Source: a virus
Reading direction: 5' to 3' (one strand)
Length of the DNA: 64,000 nt
IMG/VR virus record: IMGVR_UViG_3300030118_003168
Span: 1 to 64,000 of that record
Every line of letters starts with the position of its first letter. Position 1 is the first letter of the stretch. The notes beneath the pieces were generated by a model that had not been told where the DNA came from, searched no databases, and worked only from the letters and a program-made list of their open reading frames with translations. Positions 22,221-30,122 of this stretch are shown here, one piece after another. Position numbers and translations under genes: made by a program.

Positions 22221-22591
22221 CATGGAAAGAAATACTTAAAAGCGGTCAGCCATTAACACCCGAAGATGAACAGGAAATTCAAGATTTAATGAGATTTAGA
22301 AATATGGATAGACAAGAGGCTGAAAGGCATTATAGATTTAATCAAAGAAGAAAAAGCGGTCAGTCTAAAACAAGTAATGTTTCCTATGATGATTATATGC
22401 GTAATTACAAATCAGAAATTGAAGAAGAGATTCTTGATGAAGTAGAAGACGAAGGCGGAGCATTGGGTATGAAAAACTTAAAAGATATTGCTGACAAAAA
22501 TAAACTTAAAGAAACAATTTCTGATATGAAAGAAGAAGGTAAGTTATTTGAACATAAACATGGAGATTTCTATACGCATCAACCAAAGTGA
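22217..22591 (+). CDS. W-tagged protein, 124 aa
   Basis: MTWKEILKSGQPLTPEDEQE carries the tag. NVSYDDYMRNYKS near residue 58 recalls the C-terminal NYDDYLRE of the tagged protein at 16313. The last 50 residues (GMKNLKDIADKNKLKETI..., EGKLFEHKHGDFYTH) look like a winged helix-turn-helix. Function unknown. Confidence 0.65.
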   Translation: MTWKEILKSGQPLTPEDEQEIQDLMRFRNMDRQEAERHYRFNQRRKSGQSKTSNVSYDDYMRNYKSEIEEEILDEVEDEGGALGMKNLKDIADKNKLKETISDMKEEGKLFEHKHGDFYTHQPK

Positions 22592-22596
22592 TTTAT

Positions 22597-23172
22597 ATGA
22601 CTTGGTTTTCTATTCTTAAAAAAAGAAAGTGGGAAGGAACACTTTCAAAGGATAAAAAGAAAATATTAGAGAGAAGCCCAAAAATGAAAATAGATATTCC
22701 TAAATTAAGTTACCCTCAAGAAGAAAAAGAAATACCTTCTGTAATAGCAACAATGAAAAAGAAAAGGATAACTCCCAAACAAATGAAAGATTCTGATTTA
22801 AAACCAGATGTAGAAATGTTTAAGATTGTAGGTGAAGATAAAAACAATTACATGGAATTTATGAAAGATATTAACTATTATGCTATGACTCTTAAGATGA
22901 AATATCAAAGACCACGACCTCATCAAATATCTGATAAAATAAAAACAACAAAAACAAAAACAGATGATACTCCTGCCTTTCCAAGTGGTCATTCAATGCT
23001 TGCTCATGGATTAGAAAAAGTTTTAGGAAAGAAATACCCAGATAAGAAAAAAGAATTAAAAGAAATGGCTGACAGAATTTCTTTATCAAGAATACAGATG
23101 GGAAGTCATTATCCAAGCGACATTGAAGCAGGAAAAAAATTAGGCTACATGATAGGTGATAAATATGAGTGA
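22597..23172 (+). CDS. W-tagged soluble PAP2-family phosphatase, 191 aa
   Basis: ATG 22597 gives MTWFSILKKRKWEGT with the tag; an upstream GTG would add three residues. The three signature motifs of the PAP2/vanadium-haloperoxidase phosphatases are present: K102-x-x-R-x-R-P, PSGH at 129-132 and SR164-165 to H171 with D175 (SRIQMGSHYPSD). These enzymes remove phosphate from lipids or small molecules using two catalytic histidines. Unlike most PAP2 enzymes it has no membrane helices. A capsid-packaged phosphatase would be unusual; its substrate is unknown. Confidence 0.8.
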   Translation: MTWFSILKKRKWEGTLSKDKKKILERSPKMKIDIPKLSYPQEEKEIPSVIATMKKKRITPKQMKDSDLKPDVEMFKIVGEDKNNYMEFMKDINYYAMTLKMKYQRPRPHQISDKIKTTKTKTDDTPAFPSGHSMLAHGLEKVLGKKYPDKKKELKEMADRISLSRIQMGSHYPSDIEAGKKLGYMIGDKYE

Positions 23173-23455
23173 ATGGCAAGAAATTCTTAAAAAGAAAAAG
23201 AAACCTTTTAAGGGTTATAACAAAAAAATTCATGCAAGAACAGGCGGATTAAGTGCTAAAGGTCGTGCTAAATTTAAGCGTGAACAAGGTTCTAATCTAA
23301 AACCCCCAGTAACTACTAAGCCAAGTAAATTAAAAAGAGGCAGCAAAGCAGCAAAAAGGCGTAAATCTTTTTGTGCAAGGTCAAGAGGATTTAAGCGAGC
23401 CGATGGAACTTACAGCGAAAAAGCCAAAGCAGCAAGAAGAAGGTGGAATTGTTAG
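23165..23455 (+). CDS. W-tagged basic protein with SFCARSxG...RRRWNC tail, 96 aa
   Basis: ATG 23165 gives MSEWQEILKKKKKPFKGYNK, a tag with one extra residue before W. The rest (GLSAKGRAKFKREQGSNLKPPV, RRKSFCARSRGFKRADG, then RRRWNC) matches, from memory, a small phage domain catalogued as a DUF (DUF6321-like), probably structural and nucleic-acid binding. The two conserved cysteines could pair or bind zinc. It overlaps the PAP2 gene end by eight bases. Confidence 0.65.
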   Translation: MSEWQEILKKKKKPFKGYNKKIHARTGGLSAKGRAKFKREQGSNLKPPVTTKPSKLKRGSKAAKRRKSFCARSRGFKRADGTYSEKAKAARRRWNC

Positions 23456-24705
23456 TGAAAGTCTTACCTGCGATATTTTCATATGAAGATATGAAAAGGA
23501 GATTTGCTCAGGATAATCCTGACGACCCATATACTCGCAGGGCTGATTTAGAAAGCGGTATCTATGAATTAGATAGTTGGCTTATTCGTGTTGATGAAAA
23601 CGATAAAGCGATTTCAACAGTTGGTTTCAAGGAACACCCATCACATACTGTTGTTGGTGGAATGTATGCTACTGCTGAAGGGAGAGAAATAGGTGGTAAT
23701 AGTAAAGCATTACAAGATGCAAGAGAACCGCAGTTAAATCAATCAAAGCCATTAGTTGCTGCATTTGGGCATAGAGATGGGGATAATGCCCGTTGGATTG
23801 CTAATGCTAAAAAGAATGGCTGGTCTTTTCCCGATAGCGATAATTGGGAGCAAATGAGTAAATTAATTCCTAATGATGTTCTTAGTGCTTGGTTGGCTAA
23901 ATATCCTGAAAGAATGGCTATCCGTTCTATTCGTGATGAAGGACAAATGGCTAAGTGTGTTTATCTTGACGACCCTACTCCACAATGGTTTAGCCTAATG
24001 AAAAGCAATTACAAAAGACAGTTAGGCAGTTCAGGTTTTAATGTTATTAGAACAAGTGATGGTAAAAGAATGAATAGTAAAGGTCTTTCTCGTTCTCAAG
24101 CAAAATCTATGATTGATGATTTAAATTCAGGTAAAGATGTTAGCCGCTATCAAAAGAAAAAGAAATCCATTACTGGTGGATGGAAAGGACAATTAAGAAA
24201 GTTTTATCCTAATCATCTATATGGGCAAGACCCAAGACCAAAAGACAAAGCATCGGAAGGTTATGCAGAAACAAGGCAATTTGATAAAACAGGTATTATT
24301 TTTATGCCTCACTTTATACACTCTAAAAAAACTAGATACCCTAATCTAAGACACCGACCAATTGATTCAGCCATAGAACAGACTTTGTTAAATCTATCCG
24401 AAGGAAAGTATTGGTGTTATATTAATGATAGTCCTAGTGATAAAAGTTATTTGATGATAGAAGTATTGGGTGCTTCTAAAAGATTACCTAGAACAAAAGT
24501 AACTGTTAGTTCTTTATTAGATGATAAAGGTAATAATTATACTAAAGCAATAGCAATAACCCATATTAATGACGGTCATCCTTATCCTCCAGATGAAAGA
24601 TTAGATATTTTATATACTGGTCTTAAGCGTAATCATAGAGCAAAAGGTTCAAGACGCAGACCTGATGAACCCACAAATCCGTTTAATATGGGTGGTAGAA
24701 GATGA
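23455..24705 (+). CDS. GNAT-like N-terminal domain fused to unknown C-terminal domain, 416 aa
   Basis: I start at GTG 23455, eight bases after AGGTGG and overlapping the previous stop by one base. Residues 1-170 have the order of a GNAT acetyltransferase: WLIRVDENDKAISTVGF, then VVGGMYATAEGREIGGNSKA in the place of the acetyl-CoA loop. The loop lacks the usual R/Q-x-x-G-x-G/A, so activity is doubtful. A tag-like WFSLMK lies at residue 178 between the domains. The C-terminal half (WKGQLRKFYPNHLYGQDPRP...) is unrecognised and ends in basic residues. It overlaps the terminase gene by ATGA. Confidence 0.5.
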   Translation: MKVLPAIFSYEDMKRRFAQDNPDDPYTRRADLESGIYELDSWLIRVDENDKAISTVGFKEHPSHTVVGGMYATAEGREIGGNSKALQDAREPQLNQSKPLVAAFGHRDGDNARWIANAKKNGWSFPDSDNWEQMSKLIPNDVLSAWLAKYPERMAIRSIRDEGQMAKCVYLDDPTPQWFSLMKSNYKRQLGSSGFNVIRTSDGKRMNSKGLSRSQAKSMIDDLNSGKDVSRYQKKKKSITGGWKGQLRKFYPNHLYGQDPRPKDKASEGYAETRQFDKTGIIFMPHFIHSKKTRYPNLRHRPIDSAIEQTLLNLSEGKYWCYINDSPSDKSYLMIEVLGASKRLPRTKVTVSSLLDDKGNNYTKAIAITHINDGHPYPPDERLDILYTGLKRNHRAKGSRRRPDEPTNPFNMGGRR

Positions 24706-26135
24706 ATGAATTAGAAGAGTTCAATTTTGAACATCAAATGGATATGGAGTTATCTAAGAACTCTTTTCCATATTTCTTCCAAAATGTATTAGGTTTTGAT
24801 TTTCCTCCTTATATTCAAGAATGGCATAAATTAATGAACTCTACTCAAAGAACAGTAATTATTTGTTCAAGAGACCACGGAAAATCTGTATTTATGCATT
24901 CATGGGTTGTATGGAAATTAATCTTTGAAGAACCTCCATATCAAATGCTTTATATTTCTTCTAACCAAAAACAGACTTTAGTTCACATGAGAGACATTGA
25001 TAAAATGTTTCAACACCCGATGCTTAAAAAGTTTAAACCTGCAAGAGGTTGGGCTATTGGAAACATTACATTAACTAATGGCAATCAAATACTTGAAAGG
25101 TCGGTTGGTTCACAGATTCGTGGATTACACCCTCAAGAGATTGTTATTGACGACCCTTTGAAAGAGTTTAGTATGACTGGTATTCAAAAGGTTACTGATT
25201 GGTTTTATGGCGACATGATACCAACACTTCACCATACGGCTTCATTGAGGGTAATAGGAACTCCGTTTAGTTATACTGACATTTATCAGCAATTAGCAGA
25301 AAATCCAGCATATACTGTAAACACTTATCCATGCCTCAATGCCCTCAATGAACCCCTTTGGCCTGAAAGATGGAACTATGAAGCATTAATGGCAAGAAAA
25401 GCAGAAGTAGGTTCATTGATGTTTACAAGAGAATATATGTGTGTTCCTATTTCAACAGGAACTTCTCTCTTTAATCCCGAACATTTAGATAATGCTAAGA
25501 ATAAAGATTTAGTCTTAAAACCAATGAAAAGAGAAGGATATAAATATTTTATTGGTATTGACCCTGCTATTTCTACTGATGGTGACTACAATGTAATTAC
25601 TGTCATTGAAATGGACGCTGAAGAAAATAAATCAATAGTTTATGTAGATAGGTCTAAGAATGTTCAGTTTAGAGAGAACATACAAAAGGTAAAACTTTTA
25701 GGTCAAGTATTTAGACCAGAAGTTATTTTGTTTGAAACAAATACATTTGCTAAATCTTTTACACAAGAATTGCGCCAAGTCGCTGACTTAAATGTGCATG
25801 ATTTTAATACTACTCGTAGAAAGAAACAAGAAATAATTTTAAACTTGCAAATGACTTTAGAAAATGGTAAAATGAATTTTCCATACGGTAATGAAGAAAG
25901 TAGGAAGGTAACATCTGTTTTAGTTGAAGAACTATCTATGTTTGCTATTACAGACAAAGGAAAGTTTGAGGGAATAGGGGCGCATGACGATATGGTTATG
26001 AGTCTTGCTTTAGCGAATGCGGCCACTTACCAAGCGTCAGAAACCTTCATACTCCTTGATGATTTAGGTTTGTTTGACGATGATTCAAATGCCGTAAAAC
26101 GGCCAGTAAAGAACGCCATAGGTCTTAACTTTTGA
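24702..26135 (+). CDS. terL: Large terminase subunit (TerL)
   Basis: This motor pumps viral DNA into the prohead and cuts it. Of its 477 residues, the N-terminal ATPase shows a Walker A variant CSRDHGKS (55-62) and Walker B IVIDDP (147-152), and a coupling-type RVIGTPF follows. The C-terminal RNase H-like nuclease shows FIGIDPA (Asp287), ILFETN and GAHDDMV acidic groups. Length and domain order are normal for the family. It is preceded by the tagged-gene block and followed by the homing-endonuclease-like gene and portal. Confidence 0.93.
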   Translation: MNELEEFNFEHQMDMELSKNSFPYFFQNVLGFDFPPYIQEWHKLMNSTQRTVIICSRDHGKSVFMHSWVVWKLIFEEPPYQMLYISSNQKQTLVHMRDIDKMFQHPMLKKFKPARGWAIGNITLTNGNQILERSVGSQIRGLHPQEIVIDDPLKEFSMTGIQKVTDWFYGDMIPTLHHTASLRVIGTPFSYTDIYQQLAENPAYTVNTYPCLNALNEPLWPERWNYEALMARKAEVGSLMFTREYMCVPISTGTSLFNPEHLDNAKNKDLVLKPMKREGYKYFIGIDPAISTDGDYNVITVIEMDAEENKSIVYVDRSKNVQFRENIQKVKLLGQVFRPEVILFETNTFAKSFTQELRQVADLNVHDFNTTRRKKQEIILNLQMTLENGKMNFPYGNEESRKVTSVLVEELSMFAITDKGKFEGIGAHDDMVMSLALANAATYQASETFILLDDLGLFDDDSNAVKRPVKNAIGLNF

Positions 26136-26144
26136 GGTATTTAT

Positions 26145-27506
26145 ATGACAGAACAAGCAGACAAATACCGACAAGCGGCTCAACAAATGGAGAGATTAGC
26201 CGAATTAGACGAAGAAGAAGAAAATATGAAGGATTCTATTCAAAGTCAATTAGGAATAGAATTAAAGTTTATTTTTACTGATAGTGCGGTGTTATCTGAG
26301 CATGAAGAAATATCTAAAATTTCTGAAGTGTATGGATTAAATGCTACTCAGGCAAGAAAAGAATTAAATGTTTTTCCTGATAAATATGTTATTCAAGACC
26401 ATAGCATACCTGACTTGGTTAGAAAAATGAGAAAGGCTCGTCGAAAATTAAAAGGGGAACAACGAGATAAAATGCTAAAGGCCATTGATACTATGATTGA
26501 TGCTTATTCAGACCACTTAAATAAATGCATTGATTCTATTACATGGCTTACTGATTATACTATACCTCTTAAAAAAATGAGATATAATGAAAAAGATTTA
26601 CATAAATTATATACAATGAAAAGTGTTGATGAAAGAAGGGAAGTTGTAGATTCTCTTTGCAAATACTGGGAAGCAGAATTAAAACAAACTAACATGGCCT
26701 ATGGTAAAGAATATAGTGATTTGTATAAGGAAATGAAAACTGCAAAGAAAGAATTTAGAGATTCATTGGCAAAGGTTTCTAATCAATCTATTACTAAGTC
26801 TAAAAAAGAAAGACAACATGATTTTATTTTAAAAACTGTTTGTGAAAATCCAGGAATTAATGCTAAAATGATTCATGAAAAAATGCCAACGCCTTTATTT
26901 AAAATATCTTCTCCTAATTCTATCTCACAAGCGATTAAAAAATTAGATATTGTTTCATTAAAAGGTAGTTTTTACAAAGCACCCTCTATGTTAAAGAAAA
27001 ACATTTGGGCTTATACTGCCGCATTCATTGATTCCGATGGATATATTACATTAGACCGCAATATGAATCCTAGAGTCGGATTAGTTGCAACAGGACAAAG
27101 AGGACGAGCATTTATGGAACAAATGCATAAATCAATAGGTTTTGGAAGAATGCACTTAGACCAAAAATCTCCTCAAGATACTAGACTAATTAATAGATTA
27201 AACTTTTATTCTCAGGCAGATGTAACAGAATTATTAACCAAGTGCTTGCCTCATTTTAGATTAAAAAAGGGTAATGCTAAATTATTACTTGAATTAATTC
27301 GTATGAAGAAGTCTTATAAAAAAGCCGATTGGTATAAGCAAAGATGTGATGAAATTTTTAAATTAATGAAATGGGAAAATCATAAAGACCATGTTGGGTT
27401 TGATTGGTTAAAAGAAGGAATTTATCTTGATGATATTCAAAAATACAAAGATAATTGTAAAATGTCTGTTATGGATTCGTTAGAACAAATAGGAACGGTG
27501 ATTTGA
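26145..27506 (+). CDS. Phage protein fused to a LAGLIDADG-type domain, 453 aa
   Basis: The first 215 residues are charged and helical (QQMERLAELDEEEENMKDSI, KMRKARRKLKGEQRDKMLKA). A linker region with a winged-helix-like segment (NPGINAKMIHEKMPTP) follows. From about residue 288, WAYTAAFIDSDGYITLD matches the LAGLIDADG core (hydrophobic x-x-x-I/F-D-x-D-G), followed by the expected beta strands (NPRVGLVATGQRG) and a basic C-terminus. LAGLIDADG proteins cut DNA for homing or act as maturases; a single motif works as a dimer. Fusion to a phage protein between terL and portal is unusual. Confidence 0.65.
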   Translation: MTEQADKYRQAAQQMERLAELDEEEENMKDSIQSQLGIELKFIFTDSAVLSEHEEISKISEVYGLNATQARKELNVFPDKYVIQDHSIPDLVRKMRKARRKLKGEQRDKMLKAIDTMIDAYSDHLNKCIDSITWLTDYTIPLKKMRYNEKDLHKLYTMKSVDERREVVDSLCKYWEAELKQTNMAYGKEYSDLYKEMKTAKKEFRDSLAKVSNQSITKSKKERQHDFILKTVCENPGINAKMIHEKMPTPLFKISSPNSISQAIKKLDIVSLKGSFYKAPSMLKKNIWAYTAAFIDSDGYITLDRNMNPRVGLVATGQRGRAFMEQMHKSIGFGRMHLDQKSPQDTRLINRLNFYSQADVTELLTKCLPHFRLKKGNAKLLLELIRMKKSYKKADWYKQRCDEIFKLMKWENHKDHVGFDWLKEGIYLDDIQKYKDNCKMSVMDSLEQIGTVI

Positions 27507-27647
27507 ATAGCCACTTATTGTGGCATATGTTATTCAACAGGTGAAACATATCCCTTCGGGTTTTGTAAAAAATGCTGGATTAAAAATGGAAAACCAAAAA
27601 GAATGGACGGAACAAGTAATCCAATAGGTGAACATGATGATAATTAA
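27507..27647 (+). CDS. Zinc-ribbon miniprotein, apparent ATA start, 46 aa
   Basis: Directly after the stop of the previous gene, and in the same frame, ATA 27507 opens (M)ATYCGICYSTGETYPFG and CKKCW, a two-knuckle zinc ribbon. No ATG, GTG or TTG in this frame keeps both knuckles. GGTGAT (27497-27502) lies four bases upstream, the standard spacing in this operon, so initiation at ATA is plausible. It overlaps the next gene by 14 bases. The alternatives are readthrough of the TGA or a base error. Confidence 0.5.
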   Translation: MATYCGICYSTGETYPFGFCKKCWIKNGKPKRMDGTSNPIGEHDDN

Positions 27648-27885
27648 AAGCATGAGTTGGAGAGAACTCCATAAGGGAATAGTTTCGGATGAATTACCTG
27701 AAAATAGAGCAAAATATGTTAGATTTACTAATCTTGCTAGTATTAATAAAAGAATGGTTATATATTATTTAAAGAGAGGTTATCAAAGACCTGAATTAAG
27801 AAATTCACTTTTAAAGGGAATTTTAGATGAAATGCTTCGTTCAAGTAATGAAAGATATGACATAGAGGATAGAGGGCAACCATAA
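27634..27885 (+). CDS. Small protein with offset W-tag MSWRELHKG, 83 aa
   Basis: GGTGA lies just before ATG 27634, giving MMIIKSMSWRELHKGIVSDE; ATG 27652 would start exactly at the tag. This tag variant (W-R-E-L-H-K) resembles the C-terminal W-S-E-I-H-K of the small protein at 32395 and of the scaffold, linking the N- and C-terminal forms. The rest is basic and helical. Unknown function. Confidence 0.6.
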   Translation: MMIIKSMSWRELHKGIVSDELPENRAKYVRFTNLASINKRMVIYYLKRGYQRPELRNSLLKGILDEMLRSSNERYDIEDRGQP

Positions 27886-27937
27886 CCGAAGCGTTCATAG
27901 GCGAGAATAGCATAGGCGATAAATAGGGGGTGTAAGC

Positions 27938-29578
27938 ATGGCAAATGAAAAAAGAAGATTTTCCTTTACTAACTTATTTAGGCGACAAACTCCCAAACCT
28001 GCGGATAGAACAGTCTATAATATGGGTATTCAAGAAAGAGAAAACCGTCATATGATGACTGGCCCATTACTCTATAATATTATGAATCAATCAGTAATAG
28101 GTAGAACTTGTATTACTCAATTAAAACAAGAAGTTTTTCGTAGAGGATATATTTGGGAAAAAGCCTATGAAGCAAGATGTAATGATTGTGGAAAGGAACA
28201 TAAAAGACCTGTTCAAGAATGCGCTCGTTGTGGAAGCACTAATTTAAAAATACCTGATGAAAAACAATTAGAATATGCTGAAAAGTTTATTGAAGGTTAT
28301 GTTAATAATTCTGAACAACTATTTATTGATGTATTACAGGAACTAGAAGATGATTTAAATATTATGGACGATGCTTACATTGTCATGGTTAAAGAGTATT
28401 TCTTGGACGGTAATCAAGATATAAGAATGCATAGGATTAAAGAACTATATAGAGGCGACCCAGTAACTATGTTTATTTATACTGATGAATTAGGACAAAG
28501 AGGAACTAAAGGATTTACTTGTGTAAATCATAGAAATGCCTTGCATACCGAACCTCATCAGCCTTGTGATATTTGCGGAGCAAAAACATTTCCTGTTCAT
28601 TATGTTAATAGAGCAAACGGTGAAGAACAGTATTTCTTGAAAGGAGAAGTTCTTCATTTCAGTAAATATAGCCCTTCAAGACTCTACGGACAATCACCAG
28701 TCGTTACTTTATTTAATGCTATTATGACATTAATTGCTATGGAAAACTATGTTAATTCATCTTATACTAAGAGTCGTATGCCAAGAGGATTACTCGCAGT
28801 TCAAACAAGAAATATGGATTCAATGCGTTCTTTTTGGAGAGGGGTAAAAGAAAAGATGGAAGCAGACCCTCATTTTATTCCTGTTATGGGAATAGAAGCA
28901 GAAGGCGGAAAAGGTGCGGTTGAATGGATTAAATTCATGGATAGCCTAAAAGAAATGGATTATGTTTCTGTTAAGGATGATTTAAGGGATAGAATTTCTG
29001 CATTCTTTGGAGTAAGTAAAGTGTTTATGGCTGATAATACAACAAGCGGTGGATTAAACAATGAAGGTATGCAAATTCTTGTTACAAATAGAGCCGTTCA
29101 AAAAGCACAGACTGTCTATAATAATTATGTTTTCCCATTCCTTGTAAAACAATTTGGTATTACTGATTGGAATTTAAAACTACCACCAAGCGAAGAAGAA
29201 GATGAAATTGCTGTTCTTCGTAAGAGAGAAATTGAAGTTAATATTGCTGCTTCTGTTAAGAATTTAGGATTTGAAGTAGATATGGATGAAGAAGGTCAAT
29301 TTACTTTCAAAAAGCCCGAACCTGAAGAAAAACCTCAAGGGGAAGGAGAAGAAGATAAACCAGTAGATAAAGACCCTTATGCGGGAACTAATATTGATGC
29401 TTCACAATTGGGACAAATGCAGGAACAAGCATTACAGGGAAGTAAGCCGCAACAGAACCCTGCGACAACTAGAAATAAGCCTTCTATGAATCAAGGCCCA
29501 GACAAGAGACTAACAGGATTACCGTTAGATGCGGGAAATCAGAATAATGATAAAAGAACCGAAAGGAGAGTGGGTTAA
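27938..29578 (+). CDS. Portal protein with inserted zinc knuckles
   Basis: The portal dodecamer is the DNA gate and nucleates the prohead. Of 546 residues, the region from about 215 (EQYFLKGEVLHFSKYSPSRL, YGQSPVVTLFNAI) through SAFFGVSKVFMADNTTSGG is typical of phage portals. Unusual are two cysteine groups: C81/C84/C95/C98 (CNDCG...CARCG) and a CxxC-type group at about 191-213 (TCVNH...CDICG), each a likely zinc ribbon inserted in the wing. The C-terminus is proline/glutamate-rich. It starts after GGGGGTG. Confidence 0.88.
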   Translation: MANEKRRFSFTNLFRRQTPKPADRTVYNMGIQERENRHMMTGPLLYNIMNQSVIGRTCITQLKQEVFRRGYIWEKAYEARCNDCGKEHKRPVQECARCGSTNLKIPDEKQLEYAEKFIEGYVNNSEQLFIDVLQELEDDLNIMDDAYIVMVKEYFLDGNQDIRMHRIKELYRGDPVTMFIYTDELGQRGTKGFTCVNHRNALHTEPHQPCDICGAKTFPVHYVNRANGEEQYFLKGEVLHFSKYSPSRLYGQSPVVTLFNAIMTLIAMENYVNSSYTKSRMPRGLLAVQTRNMDSMRSFWRGVKEKMEADPHFIPVMGIEAEGGKGAVEWIKFMDSLKEMDYVSVKDDLRDRISAFFGVSKVFMADNTTSGGLNNEGMQILVTNRAVQKAQTVYNNYVFPFLVKQFGITDWNLKLPPSEEEDEIAVLRKREIEVNIAASVKNLGFEVDMDEEGQFTFKKPEPEEKPQGEGEEDKPVDKDPYAGTNIDASQLGQMQEQALQGSKPQQNPATTRNKPSMNQGPDKRLTGLPLDAGNQNNDKRTERRVG

Positions 29579-29892
29579 TGAATTGGTTAAGTATTCTGAA
29601 AGCAAAAAGACAATTTAAAGATTTAAGACAACTAAGGGAAGAAGGACTTAGAGAGGACTTAAAAGAAAGAAGAGAAAATAAAATTATTGGAGATACCAGT
29701 AAAGAGCCTAAAGGCGCAAGAAGGGGTTCTATTTTTGACATGGAAGAAGACAGACTAAAAGATGAAGAACTTGCTGAAATGGCAAGAACAGATTTAATGG
29801 ATGTGGTCATGGAAAGAATCGGTCAAATGTCCAAAGATGAACTAATAGATATTCTAATTCGGACAAGAGGAACAATGGAGGCTACTGTATGA
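29578..29892 (+). CDS. W-tagged protein, 104 aa
   Basis: MNWLSILKAKRQFKDLRQLR carries the tag; the ATG overlaps the portal stop by one base. The body is highly charged and helical (LREDLKERRENKIIGDTS, ERIGQMSKDELIDILI). It lies between portal and scaffold genes, where scaffold or internal proteins are expected. Confidence 0.65.
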   Translation: MNWLSILKAKRQFKDLRQLREEGLREDLKERRENKIIGDTSKEPKGARRGSIFDMEEDRLKDEELAEMARTDLMDVVMERIGQMSKDELIDILIRTRGTMEATV

Positions 29893-30113
29893 CAGAAGAC
29901 AATAGACAAAAAGAAATTAGGTTGAAAAAGGAATTGGCTCAATTAAGAGCGATGAATGCAAATGCTGATGCAAAACTAAAACCTTCAAAGGATTTTAGTG
30001 TGGGTATTCCCCAAGATACATCAGTTAAAAAGAAATTGCATTCGTCAGATGTTCCTGATGTAGTTTTACTACCACCTAGTAAAAGAGGAAAGAAAGAAAA
30101 TATTCCATTTTAA
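29889..30113 (+). CDS. Small charged protein, 74 aa
   Basis: MTEDNRQKEIRLKKELAQLR begins with a coiled-coil-like helix, followed by a disordered-looking lysine/proline region (PSKRGKKENIPF). It overlaps the preceding gene by ATGA. No family recognised. Confidence 0.6.
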   Translation: MTEDNRQKEIRLKKELAQLRAMNANADAKLKPSKDFSVGIPQDTSVKKKLHSSDVPDVVLLPPSKRGKKENIPF

Positions 30114-30122
30114 GGTGATTGA

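Noticed and set aside
23455-24705. Firm call of an acetyltransferase
   Set aside because: The fold order suggests GNAT but the acetyl-CoA loop lacks the usual glycine/arginine pattern, so only likeness is reported.
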